This document shows, piece by piece, positions 47,762 through 57,042 of a DNA stretch of 64,000 nucleotides. Position 1 is the stretch's first letter. The number at the start of each line of letters is the position of its first letter. The notes below the pieces were generated by a model, which was not told where the DNA came from, made no database searches, and saw only the letters and a program-made list of their open reading frames with translations. The translations under genes and the position numbers were made by a program. This DNA is from Zygosaccharomyces rouxii (Eukaryota; Ascomycota; Saccharomycetes; Saccharomycetales; Saccharomycetaceae): NCBI RefSeq assembly GCF_000026365.1, contig NC_012992.1:1364001-1428000 (forward strand), in the 5' to 3' direction.

Positions 47762-48790
47762 CTACAAACCTGTTGTATTTCTCGCAATGTTCTTTATGTT
47801 TTCAAAGACTTCATCGGAACTCAAGTTGGTGAGTCTGTGTTTCGCCTTGTACTTCTCTCTTTCCGTTTTATAATGAGGGTCACCCAGTAGGATTTGTAGA
47901 TGCCTATCGAATTTGTCCTCTGGTATCATCTTATGGGTGATGGGGCATTGAATATCTCTGCTATTTTCATCAGCCCTTCTCCTTTTGATTCTTGTCTCAC
48001 CGGCGGCTTTCACCTTTCTCTTTCTATTCTTCGTCGTTTCAGTATTTGTTGAAAATTCCTTACCGCTAAACAACGGTATCTCAGAAGTTTTGTTAATTCT
48101 CCTTAGAGATAACTCGGCAAAATTCAAGGGTTCGTTACTTGTATTTGACAGCGTTAGTGTGTGTACTACTTTGAAATTGGTCCAATCATATGCAGAAAAT
48201 TGGATCTTTTGTAATCGGGAAACCTGTTTCTTTTCATTCTCTAACTCCTTAGCATATTCTCTATATTCAGCTCTTTGGAAACTCCTTCGCAGAATCACAC
48301 TCTTGTAGTCTTCGTTCAAATAATCAAATGCTGGTGGATCCAGAGTATTCTTTTTTACTTGCTTGTATTGATTCATAAAATGGATAAAAGTCTCGTTTAA
48401 GGAATGATCAGGATTTAAAAATCCAAATTGTGGATTACTACCAAATTGCTGTCTCATTTTATCTAAGTAGTTCAAATCTTCATTGGCAACACAGAATGCT
48501 GCTGCAGCCTTGATGATTTCCAAATCTCTAGGTGATAAATTCTTATCATAACTGGTAAAGGAAAACGGATATGGCTCTCTTGGTAGTAAGCTTTTATCAG
48601 TATCGTAACTCAAAATGTGCTGGAAATATTCGTAATATTCATTATCAGGATCTGTGAATGAGAATCTATCGTCATTTTTCAACTTTTCTACAAATGAAGG
48701 ACCATTTTGCTTAGCATAGGCGGCTGTCTTGGTAATCGTTTCTTTCAGTGATGCATCTTCAGGCACTGGAATTCCATCTGGAATATTCAT
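47762..48790 (-). CDS. PRP21: Prp21, SF3a subunit of U2 snRNP (SURP domains)
   Basis: The 342-residue protein has two SURP modules: ETITKTAAYAKQNGPSFVEKL with FSFTDPDNEYYEYF (about 12-58), and IIKAAAAFCVANEDLNYLDKM with FGFLNPDHSLNETFIHFM (about 92-145). A basic segment near 265-275 (RIKRRR) is followed by a C-terminal block CPITHKMIPEDKFDRHLQIL with the order CPIT-IP-K-H-L-DP. This resembles the C-terminal motif of metazoan SF3A1. S. cerevisiae Prp21 (YJL203W) has only 280 residues. SF3a stabilises U2 snRNP at the branch site. The gene is divergent from RCY1, as in S. cerevisiae. Confidence 0.9.
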   Translation of the reverse strand: MNIPDGIPVPEDASLKETITKTAAYAKQNGPSFVEKLKNDDRFSFTDPDNEYYEYFQHILSYDTDKSLLPREPYPFSFTSYDKNLSPRDLEIIKAAAAFCVANEDLNYLDKMRQQFGSNPQFGFLNPDHSLNETFIHFMNQYKQVKKNTLDPPAFDYLNEDYKSVILRRSFQRAEYREYAKELENEKKQVSRLQKIQFSAYDWTNFKVVHTLTLSNTSNEPLNFAELSLRRINKTSEIPLFSGKEFSTNTETTKNRKRKVKAAGETRIKRRRADENSRDIQCPITHKMIPEDKFDRHLQILLGDPHYKTEREKYKAKHRLTNLSSDEVFENIKNIARNTTGL

Positions 48791-48985
48791 TAGTAGTTAC
48801 AAGAGTCTATTTGTATTGGTATGTGTTGCTCCTTCAGAGGTCATCAAAGGTTTTTCGACTTTCAAAATAGTTGATAGCGGTCTCAAAAAATCATTTAAGG
48901 TGGAAAAACTTCAATGTTTGGATCCTTTGGATGGGGAAAAAGGCACAAAAAAGGGCATTGACCTTCTTTTGAGGGACCATCAAGT

Positions 48986-51331
48986 ATGGAAGACTTGCTT
49001 AAGGTCAGCAGAATTGTTGTTGAGATTGCTAATGATCTAAACGCTAAGGATTATGTGAATTTCCGATCAGTGAATAAGCTAGTGCATGATCATCAGTTAG
49101 CTGGCCCCACTGATGATGCATATTGGGAATCCAAATTAGTAGCCATGGGTTTAAAAAAAGTGTATGACGAAGTTGTTACGAATAAGAATGAAAACGAAAA
49201 TATTATATCGTTTGATGATGAAGATGGTGGAAACTATGATTCCGTCACCATTTTTGATAATATTCGCACCTTTACCACTAAGGACGCCAAGAAGACTTAT
49301 ATCAAATATCATCGATGTTTCCAACCGTATTGCATGAAATTGTATCACAGTAATTTTACTCATTTTTTTCCAGCCAAGTATGATGAAGATCCGTTGATCC
49401 AGGTAAAGATATTTAACTACATTTCCAGGTACAATAAGTCCAATAGCAATGATGAGGATCAGTTTTGCAGGATAGAGCAAAATTTGAAGATTCTGAAGGA
49501 GATTTTTGTGAATTCTGTCTTACAAGAGATGGAAGCTAATTATTCATCCAAAAACTATAAAACTGTCGGGAAATTTATCAATGTATTATTACAATGTCAT
49601 GAAGAGACTAATGCAGTAGAATTCTTTAAATCCAAGACTGATCCTGCAACAGAGGTAGATGCACCCAAGACGGTTTTCGACGAAGGAGGAATTTTAAATT
49701 ATGAATTATTTGAAAAATCACTAAATATTTTCCGAGATTACTTAAACGATAAAATTGAAATGGTGGATACTCTATTTGAAGACAAATACCCTGTCATTTT
49801 ACAATTTATTGAAGGGTTCATTCAAGAGAATGTGCTTGATTTTTTCAATGAATTGTTTGAAGCGGATGATTCCAGACTGCGATATATGCCAACAATTTAT
49901 TTCCTTGTACTTCAAAAACTTTGCACAGAATTAAAAGAGTCAAAAAATGGGGGGCCTCCTTTCCATCAAGTTGTTAAAGATTTCTTGAACATGTACCTGG
50001 AGCCCAGAATAATAGATTATTTGGAATTACAACCGCGTGAATTGAAACGGCAAAGTTCCTTGAAATTTCAAGCATATGAAGAGGAAGTAGCGTCTAGGGA
50101 AAAGGAAACAAATGAACAGATTTACAACTCTTTAAGAGATCAAAGCAAAAAGAAGAAAAGCATGTCTGATGATAAAAATGATTTTTTAAGTACGTTTGCC
50201 AAAATGTTGAGAATTCCCAATAGTGAAAGCCAGAAAAAGCAAGAACAACTTCAATTGGCCTATAATCTCAATCTGATCACAAACAATTTGCAAAACATAA
50301 AGAGTCTGGTGAGTCTTGATCTTTGCTGTGAAATGATCCAAGATGCGCAGAATAGGACAGAAGAGATGTATAGGTTCCACACTTTAGAAAATGTTTTGGA
50401 AATTGTGAAATCAAAATGTCAAGAGTTGTTCAAGACTCTTATCGATCAATTGAGTAATCACCATATTAAACCAGGTTTTGAAAAGGCTACAGATCTTTTG
50501 AAAAAATACAACTCTAACGATGTGGAAAGAGTTGAATTGAAATTAGAAGGATTTGAGACCAAAGTGGAACCATTAGTCCAATTCACAGAATTGATAAATA
50601 TTGGTGACATTATCCTACAAATGACATCAATTTTTTACAAGAACGAATTGGTTCATAAAAATATCATCAATAAAAATAGAGATTTTCTCAACGATGTAGT
50701 TCAATCAAAGAAAAATTTTGAGACTATGTTAGATGATTTTGTGGCGGAAGGTTTGAACATTGGTATCAACAAATTAATGGATGAGGTCGAGTTTGTATTT
50801 AATACAACCCAGTTACCTGAAGATTTCAACCCTACAGAGAAATCTGCACAAAGAGAAATAAATCCTACACAATGTGCTGTGAAGATCGTGGAGCTTTTAT
50901 CTAACCATTGTTTCTTATTGACTGGTGCTACTGATAAAGGAACAATAGATGTTTATCAACAAGAAATTGCTGAAAGATTTTTCAACGAGATTGTTAAGCA
51001 TATTAAGAAAAGTCTAATATCAGCTGAAGGTGCTATTTTCCTCATCTGTGATCTAAATTTTTATTACGATTTTGTCGCTTACAAGTTGAGGCAGAAGAGA
51101 GTAGTACCTCTTTTCGTGGCGCTTAAAAATGTCGGTCAGTTGTACATTGTCTCGGGTAAAGATTCAAAAGAATTGGGTAAAATGATTTGCGATGTAAATA
51201 GGTTTAAGGGAATATTTTCACAGGAAGAAATTTACGAATTTGTTGAAAGAAGAAGTGATTGGGTACGTGTGAAAAGAGACGTTCAAAAGGTGATGTATGG
51301 TTTAGGTTTGAAAGATTGTGTAATAATGTAA
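48986..51331 (+). CDS. RCY1: Rcy1, F-box protein of endosomal recycling
   Basis: The 781-residue product (840 in S. cerevisiae YJL204C) begins with a diverged F-box (about 5-50, IVVEIANDLNAKDYVNFRSVNKLV). The remainder is a long helical Sec10-like region, with heptad segments around 375-400 and 520-560. It ends in CVIM, a prenylation CaaX box, which agrees with reports that Rcy1 is CaaX-modified and acts with Skp1 in endosome-to-Golgi recycling, for example of Snc1. It is divergent from PRP21 (195 bp) and convergent with the next F-box gene (43 bp). Confidence 0.9.
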   Translation: MEDLLKVSRIVVEIANDLNAKDYVNFRSVNKLVHDHQLAGPTDDAYWESKLVAMGLKKVYDEVVTNKNENENIISFDDEDGGNYDSVTIFDNIRTFTTKDAKKTYIKYHRCFQPYCMKLYHSNFTHFFPAKYDEDPLIQVKIFNYISRYNKSNSNDEDQFCRIEQNLKILKEIFVNSVLQEMEANYSSKNYKTVGKFINVLLQCHEETNAVEFFKSKTDPATEVDAPKTVFDEGGILNYELFEKSLNIFRDYLNDKIEMVDTLFEDKYPVILQFIEGFIQENVLDFFNELFEADDSRLRYMPTIYFLVLQKLCTELKESKNGGPPFHQVVKDFLNMYLEPRIIDYLELQPRELKRQSSLKFQAYEEEVASREKETNEQIYNSLRDQSKKKKSMSDDKNDFLSTFAKMLRIPNSESQKKQEQLQLAYNLNLITNNLQNIKSLVSLDLCCEMIQDAQNRTEEMYRFHTLENVLEIVKSKCQELFKTLIDQLSNHHIKPGFEKATDLLKKYNSNDVERVELKLEGFETKVEPLVQFTELINIGDIILQMTSIFYKNELVHKNIINKNRDFLNDVVQSKKNFETMLDDFVAEGLNIGINKLMDEVEFVFNTTQLPEDFNPTEKSAQREINPTQCAVKIVELLSNHCFLLTGATDKGTIDVYQQEIAERFFNEIVKHIKKSLISAEGAIFLICDLNFYYDFVAYKLRQKRVVPLFVALKNVGQLYIVSGKDSKELGKMICDVNRFKGIFSQEEIYEFVERRSDWVRVKRDVQKVMYGLGLKDCVIM

Positions 51332-51374
51332 ATGCGAATATTTTTTTATATTATAATTTTATTTTATCTACGAA

Positions 51375-52397
51375 TCAATTCAAAAAACTGGAATAAAAAA
51401 CTTTAACATCTCGAACCCCCACATATTTAATACAATTTTCCCAGTCTGCATTTGTGAAATTATTCAAAGTTTCGTTATAGATATTCCCACCTAATTGTAG
51501 AGTTCGTAGGGTCGGTATTGATTCAATGAGTCTCATTATGTGGACCGACAACGTTAATTTTAAATTTCTCTCCCAATTAGAGATTGATAAGTGACGAAGT
51601 TTTCTGAAATGAGGGCCATTGAGAAACATTTTAAACCTTTCACTAATCACAAAATGATTTGTATATTTTAGAGTTAGTGAATCAATTTTATCACGACCAA
51701 AACTTTCCAACTGAAATGGGTATCTCCAAGTACAATTATCCAATTCTAGTGTAGATAAATGGGGGCAAGATTTTTCATCTTCTTCAAATGCATCGATTTC
51801 AAAATCTTTTAGTGATAATTTTCGCAGTTTTTGAAAAGGTACCAAATGTTCCATACTAAATATAGACCCTGGCTTCACCGCATGAATTTCTAATACTTGT
51901 AATTGTGAACCACCTGAACTATATTTGAAAAAATTGGTTGAACCAGATGTGCATAATTCTAAACTGGTTAAATTGTTATGTTTAAATAATTCAGCAAAGG
52001 GGAACGTCCATTCATTTTTAGAACAGCATGTAGTTAGTCTTAATTTTTCTATTAGTTGCACATTAGTAATATTAACTGGTATATTCCTTTGATTCCACGT
52101 TGAAATTAAATCTCTCCACGAGACTTTAACTTGGGAGAATAGATACGGACTTAAAATGTGACGTACAGTCTTTGAAGCCAATGAAATTTGTATGAGATCT
52201 CGGCGAGAAAGGTGAGATAAAATCAGCAGTAGTAATTCATGTGGGATGGTAAGTATGAAATGTGTGAATCCCAAAGTTTTCGGCTTTTTACAAAATTGTT
52301 GTAGTTCTTTTTGTTCGCCACTTCTTTTCATACCTCTGTGATTGTTGATAGCAGGAGCAGTAGTAGTGGTAGTAGTAGTAGTAGTACCGTTAGACAT
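51375..52397 (-). CDS. F-box protein with leucine-rich-repeat-like region, orthologue not recognised
   Basis: I place the start at the ATG at 52397 (MSNGTTTT), giving 340 residues. An in-frame ATG at 52448 would add 17 residues but overlap RNH203 by 38 bp. A nine-Thr run encoded by an ACT-type repeat is followed by an F-box at about 49-90 (LTIPHELLLLILSHLSRRDLIQISLASKTVRHIL). Irregular leucine-rich repeats follow (LTSLELCTSGST, LRKLSLKDFEID, LSTLELDNCTWR, LRHLSISNWERN, LRTLQLGG). This suggests an SCF substrate adaptor. S. cerevisiae has no gene in this position between RCY1 and NCE101. I cannot name the family member; S. cerevisiae LRR-type F-box genes elsewhere are candidates. It begins 13 bp after the RNH203 stop on the same strand. 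Confidence 0.75.
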   Translation of the reverse strand: MSNGTTTTTTTTTAPAINNHRGMKRSGEQKELQQFCKKPKTLGFTHFILTIPHELLLLILSHLSRRDLIQISLASKTVRHILSPYLFSQVKVSWRDLISTWNQRNIPVNITNVQLIEKLRLTTCCSKNEWTFPFAELFKHNNLTSLELCTSGSTNFFKYSSGGSQLQVLEIHAVKPGSIFSMEHLVPFQKLRKLSLKDFEIDAFEEDEKSCPHLSTLELDNCTWRYPFQLESFGRDKIDSLTLKYTNHFVISERFKMFLNGPHFRKLRHLSISNWERNLKLTLSVHIMRLIESIPTLRTLQLGGNIYNETLNNFTNADWENCIKYVGVRDVKVFYSSFLN

Positions 52398-52410
52398 ATT
52401 CTGGTCTTTG

Positions 52411-52710
52411 TTACATGTGAATAGCATTGTTGACTCTAAGAAACTCATCCCACTTTTCCATTTCCTGAATTAAACGTTTCGAATTACCTTCACGTTCGTA
52501 ATTATACAATGATCCTCGAGCTATTGGTTTCTCGCCTTCCATAAGAAGTGCTGAATCTGACACCTGTTTACCTTCCACTACTCTGCCTCTAATGGAATGG
52601 TTATCGTTAAAATCCTTTAATTCGCTTGTTGGATTTGTGAACCTAATTTTGCAAGGAACTAAATGGCCTTGAAAGGTGCTTTCGATATCTTTATTCAAAT
52701 CTATACTCAT
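52411..52710 (-). CDS. RNH203: RNase H2 subunit C (Rnh203)
   Basis: The 99-residue product resembles S. cerevisiae Rnh203 (YLR154C, 110 residues). Recognisable points are the TSELKDFNDNHSIRGRVVEG strand region and the C-terminal motif ARGSLYNYEREGN, matching VSVNNYEREG in the yeast protein. RNase H2C is a non-catalytic beta-barrel subunit that, with Rnh202, stabilises the Rnh201 catalytic subunit, which removes ribonucleotides from DNA. The position is unlike S. cerevisiae, where the gene lies beside the rDNA array on XII. Its stop is only 13 bp before the proposed start of the F-box gene. Confidence 0.82.
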   Translation of the reverse strand: MSIDLNKDIESTFQGHLVPCKIRFTNPTSELKDFNDNHSIRGRVVEGKQVSDSALLMEGEKPIARGSLYNYEREGNSKRLIQEMEKWDEFLRVNNAIHM

Positions 52711-52849
52711 GATCCTATTATTCTTGTATTATTTACAGTATGGTGTATTTTTTAACGTGCATGGTCAAAAAATGAATCATATAGACTTTCAAGTAATGCA
52801 CCTCACTATTTAGGAAAATCAAGAGAAGACGCCATAAGAATTCATAAAG

Positions 52850-53008
52850 ATGAACCAAGCTCCTTACCTTCTAGGCAGAATCGCAGATCCGCTGTTTGCC
52901 ATTGCCATTGGAACCCTCAGTTATTACTCCTATGAACGTAAAGTCGCTCGCCCTGAAGGTCACAGTTTGAATGAGCTCATCAGTAAGCGTTTCTCAAAGA
53001 ATATCTGA
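52850..53008 (+). CDS. NCE101: Nce101, small protein of non-classical export
   Basis: This 52-residue ORF (MNQAPYLLGRIADPLFAIAI...) is short but matches S. cerevisiae Nce101 (YJL205C, 53 residues) along its whole length. The features are the APYLLG start, the DPLFAIAIGTLSYYSYER hydrophobic segment (about 14-30), then RPEGHSLNELISKR. It is a single-pass membrane protein once linked to secretion of proteins without a signal sequence. The S. cerevisiae gene has an intron; here the match runs unbroken from ATG to stop and I see no branch site upstream. The position before the YJL206C-like gene is conserved. Confidence 0.9.
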   Translation: MNQAPYLLGRIADPLFAIAIGTLSYYSYERKVARPEGHSLNELISKRFSKNI

Positions 53009-54644
53009 TAGAAGCATGCCTTTGTGTATGGAATGTTGGGGACACATATATAACGATAATAATGCTAATTTACATGTATGATTACGCCAGGGTTCCCTTC
53101 CTCCGAGGGTATGTATCGAGTCTTGATTTGGACTAGCTTATCCTTTAACTCAAGTAGCCTCGGATGTAATCTCATATTTTCAATTTCTAATGGATTTGGT
53201 TTCATTTACCTCTTAAATAGACGTTCAGTTGTATAGTCGTGGCCTTCCATAAATCAATTCTTTAGTTAGTTAGCTTCAACAATACTGGGTGTATTAGAAG
53301 CATCAACAGCAGATCTTGGAATTGTATTCGCATCGATTTCCGTTGTTTAAGGAAAGTCGAAACGCTACTCTCAATCAAGTTAACACAATTGAAACAATCA
53401 GAGTATGAATGATTTGGTGTTGATTTGACCTTAGTGCATCCAGACGATGGATCCCTGTATATAACCACCGGATGGATTTCAGCCTAATTGAGTTTGATCG
53501 TAGAATGCAATGTATAGGAAAAAAAAATACTGCCTTTTGAATCAGTTGACTTAGTTTCAAGGAAGTTTGCAACTTGCTGAAAGAGCTATGTAAACGTCAG
53601 GCTCACTAAGTAACTGGAGGCCCGTCCCCGTCAGCATGGCTATCATGATGGCTCTAGCATACATATACACATGCTCCCATTTGGTACAGTACTGCCAGAT
53701 TCACCAGCACAAGCTAAGGAGAACCGTAATAGTAAGGAAGATACCATTGACAATCCATACTACTGCATTGGAATATTAACTGAATTGAATTTGACTCTTA
53801 TCATTACTACTGCTGTTGTTATTGGTCTAGCCGATCAATAGAGATCTCTCTCTGGTCCTCCCTTGCATAATATTCCATTTTCTTTGCAAGAACTATTAAT
53901 GCTGCCGCCAATTCCAGTAGTACTAACTGATGCTACAATCGGTACCACATGTAATGAGATGGACAAAGGGAGATGAAAAACTAGACTAAGAATCAGACTT
54001 CAGAATCTCCCGGAACAGAAATAAGAAGGCCTGACAGAATGTGAACAGATCAAACAAAGATGAGACTGCTCTAATTGGTTCTGTTTGCAATGACAATTGT
54101 AATTACAATGGCGTGGGGTTGTCGTCTTAGCTGACTGCAAATTCAAAAGCCCTTCGGACTTCGGTCGGGAACACAAAGGTTTTGGATTTATCTTATTTTA
54201 ACTATAAGCCATTCGGTCCTCAGTTAGGACCCTGTTACTCTTGGCATTTTTCCATTGTTCTTTCCTTCTTTACTTTCCTTCTCCGCTTAGAAGGGTTTTT
54301 CCCTTTAGGGCTTGCTGAGAATTTCCTCAAACGCAGTTAGATTCAATTTTTAACATTGCTCAGTTTCCCTGTAGTGAAAAAATGGAGATGTTCAGATAAT
54401 GTTCAGATAATGTACATTATAATATAACAAAGGTAAGTGAGAACCCGTGCCTAGTTCCTTTGAGTGTAAGCTAGTCGTAGGAAATACAGTTGGTACGAAT
54501 CTTTTCAATACGAGTCCGGTCCTACTACTCTTATCAAAAAGAATAAGGGAAAGGAGACCAGGGTAGTTGAAAGCCCACAAGAAACAGAATCAGAAGTACA
54601 ACTATAAGCATAAGCAAAAATACCTCTCAAACCCTTATAAGAAG
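53009..54644. other. Long gene-poor region upstream of the Zn2Cys6 regulator
   Basis: At 1636 bp this is the longest stretch without a gene. I find no conserved ORF; open frames near 53262-53572 (minus) look like chance. Small structures include GGTCCT-CAGTT-AGGACC (54215-54231), AAGGGTTTTTCCCTT (54291-54305) and an 11-bp tandem duplication GTTCAGATAAT (54390-54411). Several CGG triplets (54140-54220) could be sites for a zinc-cluster factor. The promoter seems long for one regulator gene. Confidence 0.45.
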
Positions 54645-56360
54645 ATGAATCCTAAAGTTTTAGTTCTTTCCATGGATAATTCAACGAAAAAATTAAGGCC
54701 TAAGAGACTAAGAGTTTCTCATGCGTGTGATAACTGCAGGCTGAAGAAGAAGAAATGTGATGGCCAGCAGCCCTGTAAACTTTGTAAGAATTCCGAGAAC
54801 GAATGTATATATTCGGATAGAAGAAGGCTAACGACAGGAACTGTATTAGCTGCTGGGGAATCGGAAGAACTGGCACCACTGCCACCAAGAGATGTTGCTT
54901 TGAAACTGCTGTGGGAATCGTGGAGTAGGGCCTGCGTTTTGTTTAGATTTTACCACAGGCCTTCAATTGTTAGAATATTGGATTCTTTTTACGAATATCA
55001 AGAGGACCAACGCCAACACTTTACTGAGGAACAATCAAAGGCTAGGCCATTGATTTATGCGATTTTAGCAGTGGGGGCACTCTTCGCCAAGGAGGACTTA
55101 CAAGAAGATGATGTTAGTACAAGGGAATTTTATCAAGATGAAGGTGAAAGTTATTTTCTGGCGGCAAAATCCATGTTGGATGTTACCAATATTACGGATG
55201 TGTATTCGATTCAAACCATGTTCATGTTGACGATGTTTTTACAGTGTTCAGGTAATCTAAAAAGATGTTATTCGTATATGGGGATTGCATTACGTGCGGC
55301 TATAGCTGAGGGTTTGCATAGAAAGAGTTCACTAATGGGGCCTACACCAATTGAAGATGAATCCAAGAAAAGATTATTTTGGACGGTTTACAAAGTTGAT
55401 ATCTATATGAATTGTATTATGGGGTTACCGCAGTCGATTTCTCAAAAAACTGTTAATATGGAACTACCAAAGGATTTAGATGATGAAAATATTACGAATC
55501 AAGGATGTATAGATCAGCCTTGGGGTAAGCTCAGTAGTACCGGTATGAACAATGAGCATACAAAATTGATGTTAATACTTTCGAGAATTCACGATACGTT
55601 GTACCCAGTACTAAAATGGGATGAAGGCACCCATAATAACATTTTATCTCTGCAAAACGATTTGGATCAATGGTTATTGCAACTACCATTACAGTTGAAA
55701 CCAGGCTATGAATTTTTAGATGATACTGAACGGGATTACTACATGAAGCCTTGTAAACTGTTATACATGGATTATCTTTTGGCAAGAATTTTGATGTGTA
55801 AACCATTTGTCCATTACATTGCGGTTGAGCCTGATCAAGCTCCACGTTATTCATTCCAAATCTCGATTGCGTGGAATTGTATCGAAGTTTCCCATCAAGT
55901 GATTCATTTAGCTCATGAGATGATTGAAAACAATCTTCTGAGTAGTGGATACTGGTTTTCTGTGCATACAATTTTTTACAGTGTTACTTGTCTCATGTTT
56001 TACCAACATTTGTTGGACATTTCATTGGCTAAAAACAATGGTTTGGATGTGCAAAAGGATTGTGAATTAGGTGTTGATATTCTAATGTGTTTAAAAAATA
56101 GCACACAGGCTGGTGAAAGATCCTTTAATGTTTTGAATTCAATCTTCAAAGAATTTAATCATAAGATGACTGAACTTTCAATGCAAGCACTTGCAGCAGT
56201 GACTCCAAGAGAACCTGATGTTACGCCTGAAGATTTGAAATTTTTCAATATGGAAAGTGATGAATATTTGGATAGGTTGTTAAAAGATTTCTTACCAGGA
56301 GATATGGATTTAGGTGATATAGGCTTCGGAAATCCTGTATTAGAAGAATTGGAAACATGA
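54645..56360 (+). CDS. Zn2Cys6 transcription factor, YJL206C type
   Basis: I start at the ATG at 54645 (MNPKVLVLSMDNSTKKLRPK), giving 571 residues; the frame extends upstream only from a TTG. The zinc cluster lies at about 28-56, with spacing CDNCRLKKKKCDGQQPC then CKNSENEC, a classic six-Cys binuclear cluster preceded by basic residues. The fungal-specific transcription factor domain covers about 95-400 (RLFWTVYKVDIYMNCIMGLP). The C-terminus is acidic (FLPGDMDLGDIGFGNPVLEELE) and may activate. S. cerevisiae has YJL206C in the same place between NCE101 and LAA1, but longer (about 758 residues). Its targets are unknown to me; zinc-cluster proteins bind CGG triplets. Confidence 0.82.
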   Translation: MNPKVLVLSMDNSTKKLRPKRLRVSHACDNCRLKKKKCDGQQPCKLCKNSENECIYSDRRRLTTGTVLAAGESEELAPLPPRDVALKLLWESWSRACVLFRFYHRPSIVRILDSFYEYQEDQRQHFTEEQSKARPLIYAILAVGALFAKEDLQEDDVSTREFYQDEGESYFLAAKSMLDVTNITDVYSIQTMFMLTMFLQCSGNLKRCYSYMGIALRAAIAEGLHRKSSLMGPTPIEDESKKRLFWTVYKVDIYMNCIMGLPQSISQKTVNMELPKDLDDENITNQGCIDQPWGKLSSTGMNNEHTKLMLILSRIHDTLYPVLKWDEGTHNNILSLQNDLDQWLLQLPLQLKPGYEFLDDTERDYYMKPCKLLYMDYLLARILMCKPFVHYIAVEPDQAPRYSFQISIAWNCIEVSHQVIHLAHEMIENNLLSSGYWFSVHTIFYSVTCLMFYQHLLDISLAKNNGLDVQKDCELGVDILMCLKNSTQAGERSFNVLNSIFKEFNHKMTELSMQALAAVTPREPDVTPEDLKFFNMESDEYLDRLLKDFLPGDMDLGDIGFGNPVLEELET

Positions 56361-56665
56361 TTTTTCATATAAGTATTCTTTGAAATTATTAAGTAGGTGT
56401 ACTCCTTTAACGTGTAATTAGATTTTATGTGGGGATTTTCACCCAAAAGCAATTGATATAGAACAAGACATAAATTGGATGTATGTCGAGCAAAAACTCA
56501 AAATGGTCGCTAAGAAGTTTTGAAGATTAAAGGTTATGGTAGGCAATGGCATGGTTTCTAGAGAAAAGGTTGTTCTTTTGATAATCCTTGATATACAATT
56601 AATTTTGCTCAAAAACGATTAAACATAACTAAGAATCTTACAAAGAAGAACATCAATATTAAACA
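56361..56665. other. Region between YJL206C-like gene and tRNA-Gly
   Basis: These 305 bp are AT-rich with no recognisable gene. They carry the 3' end of the regulator gene and the tRNA upstream region. Confidence 0.4.
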
Positions 56666-56736
56666 GCGCAAGTGGTTTAGTGGTAAAATTCATCGTTGCC
56701 ATCGATGAGCCCCTGGTTCGATTCCGGGCTTGCGCA
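56666..56736 (+). tRNA. tRNA-Gly (anticodon GCC)
   Basis: The 71 nt fold as a cloverleaf: acceptor GCGCAAG/CTTGCGC, anticodon stem CATCG/CGATG around TTGCCAT, T arm CCTGG/CCGGG around TTCGATT. It has no intron and is followed by TTTCTTTTTC. Compared with the S. cerevisiae gene the anticodon stem differs at paired bases (A/T swapped on both sides), so pairing is kept. Confidence 0.96.
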
Positions 56737-57042
56737 TTTCTTTTTCAAAATTCATTTTGAATTACAATTTATTCCCGGCAGAGAACATCGCCCAACGTAG
56801 TGAAACACGCATTAAGTGGCAAGACGACAGAATAAGAGTTGTTCAAATACGACACCCTTGAAGATCTACGTGCTCATGTCATTATCCGTGTGCTATGATT
56901 TTTACTAGAGCCTTTAGACGCTCTCGCGTAGTGTTATTGGGGATCGAACAAAGTTCATTAAACATTGAAGTAACAAGGTCTAGAGATCAAGTAATATTGG
57001 AAGAGACCAATCTTTTGAACATTATCATTTAATTATTTATGA
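56737..57042. other. LAA1 promoter region
   Basis: These 306 bp between tRNA-Gly and the LAA1 ATG show no ORF. A CTCTCGCG stretch near 56920 is the only GC-rich spot; nothing I can assign. Confidence 0.4.
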
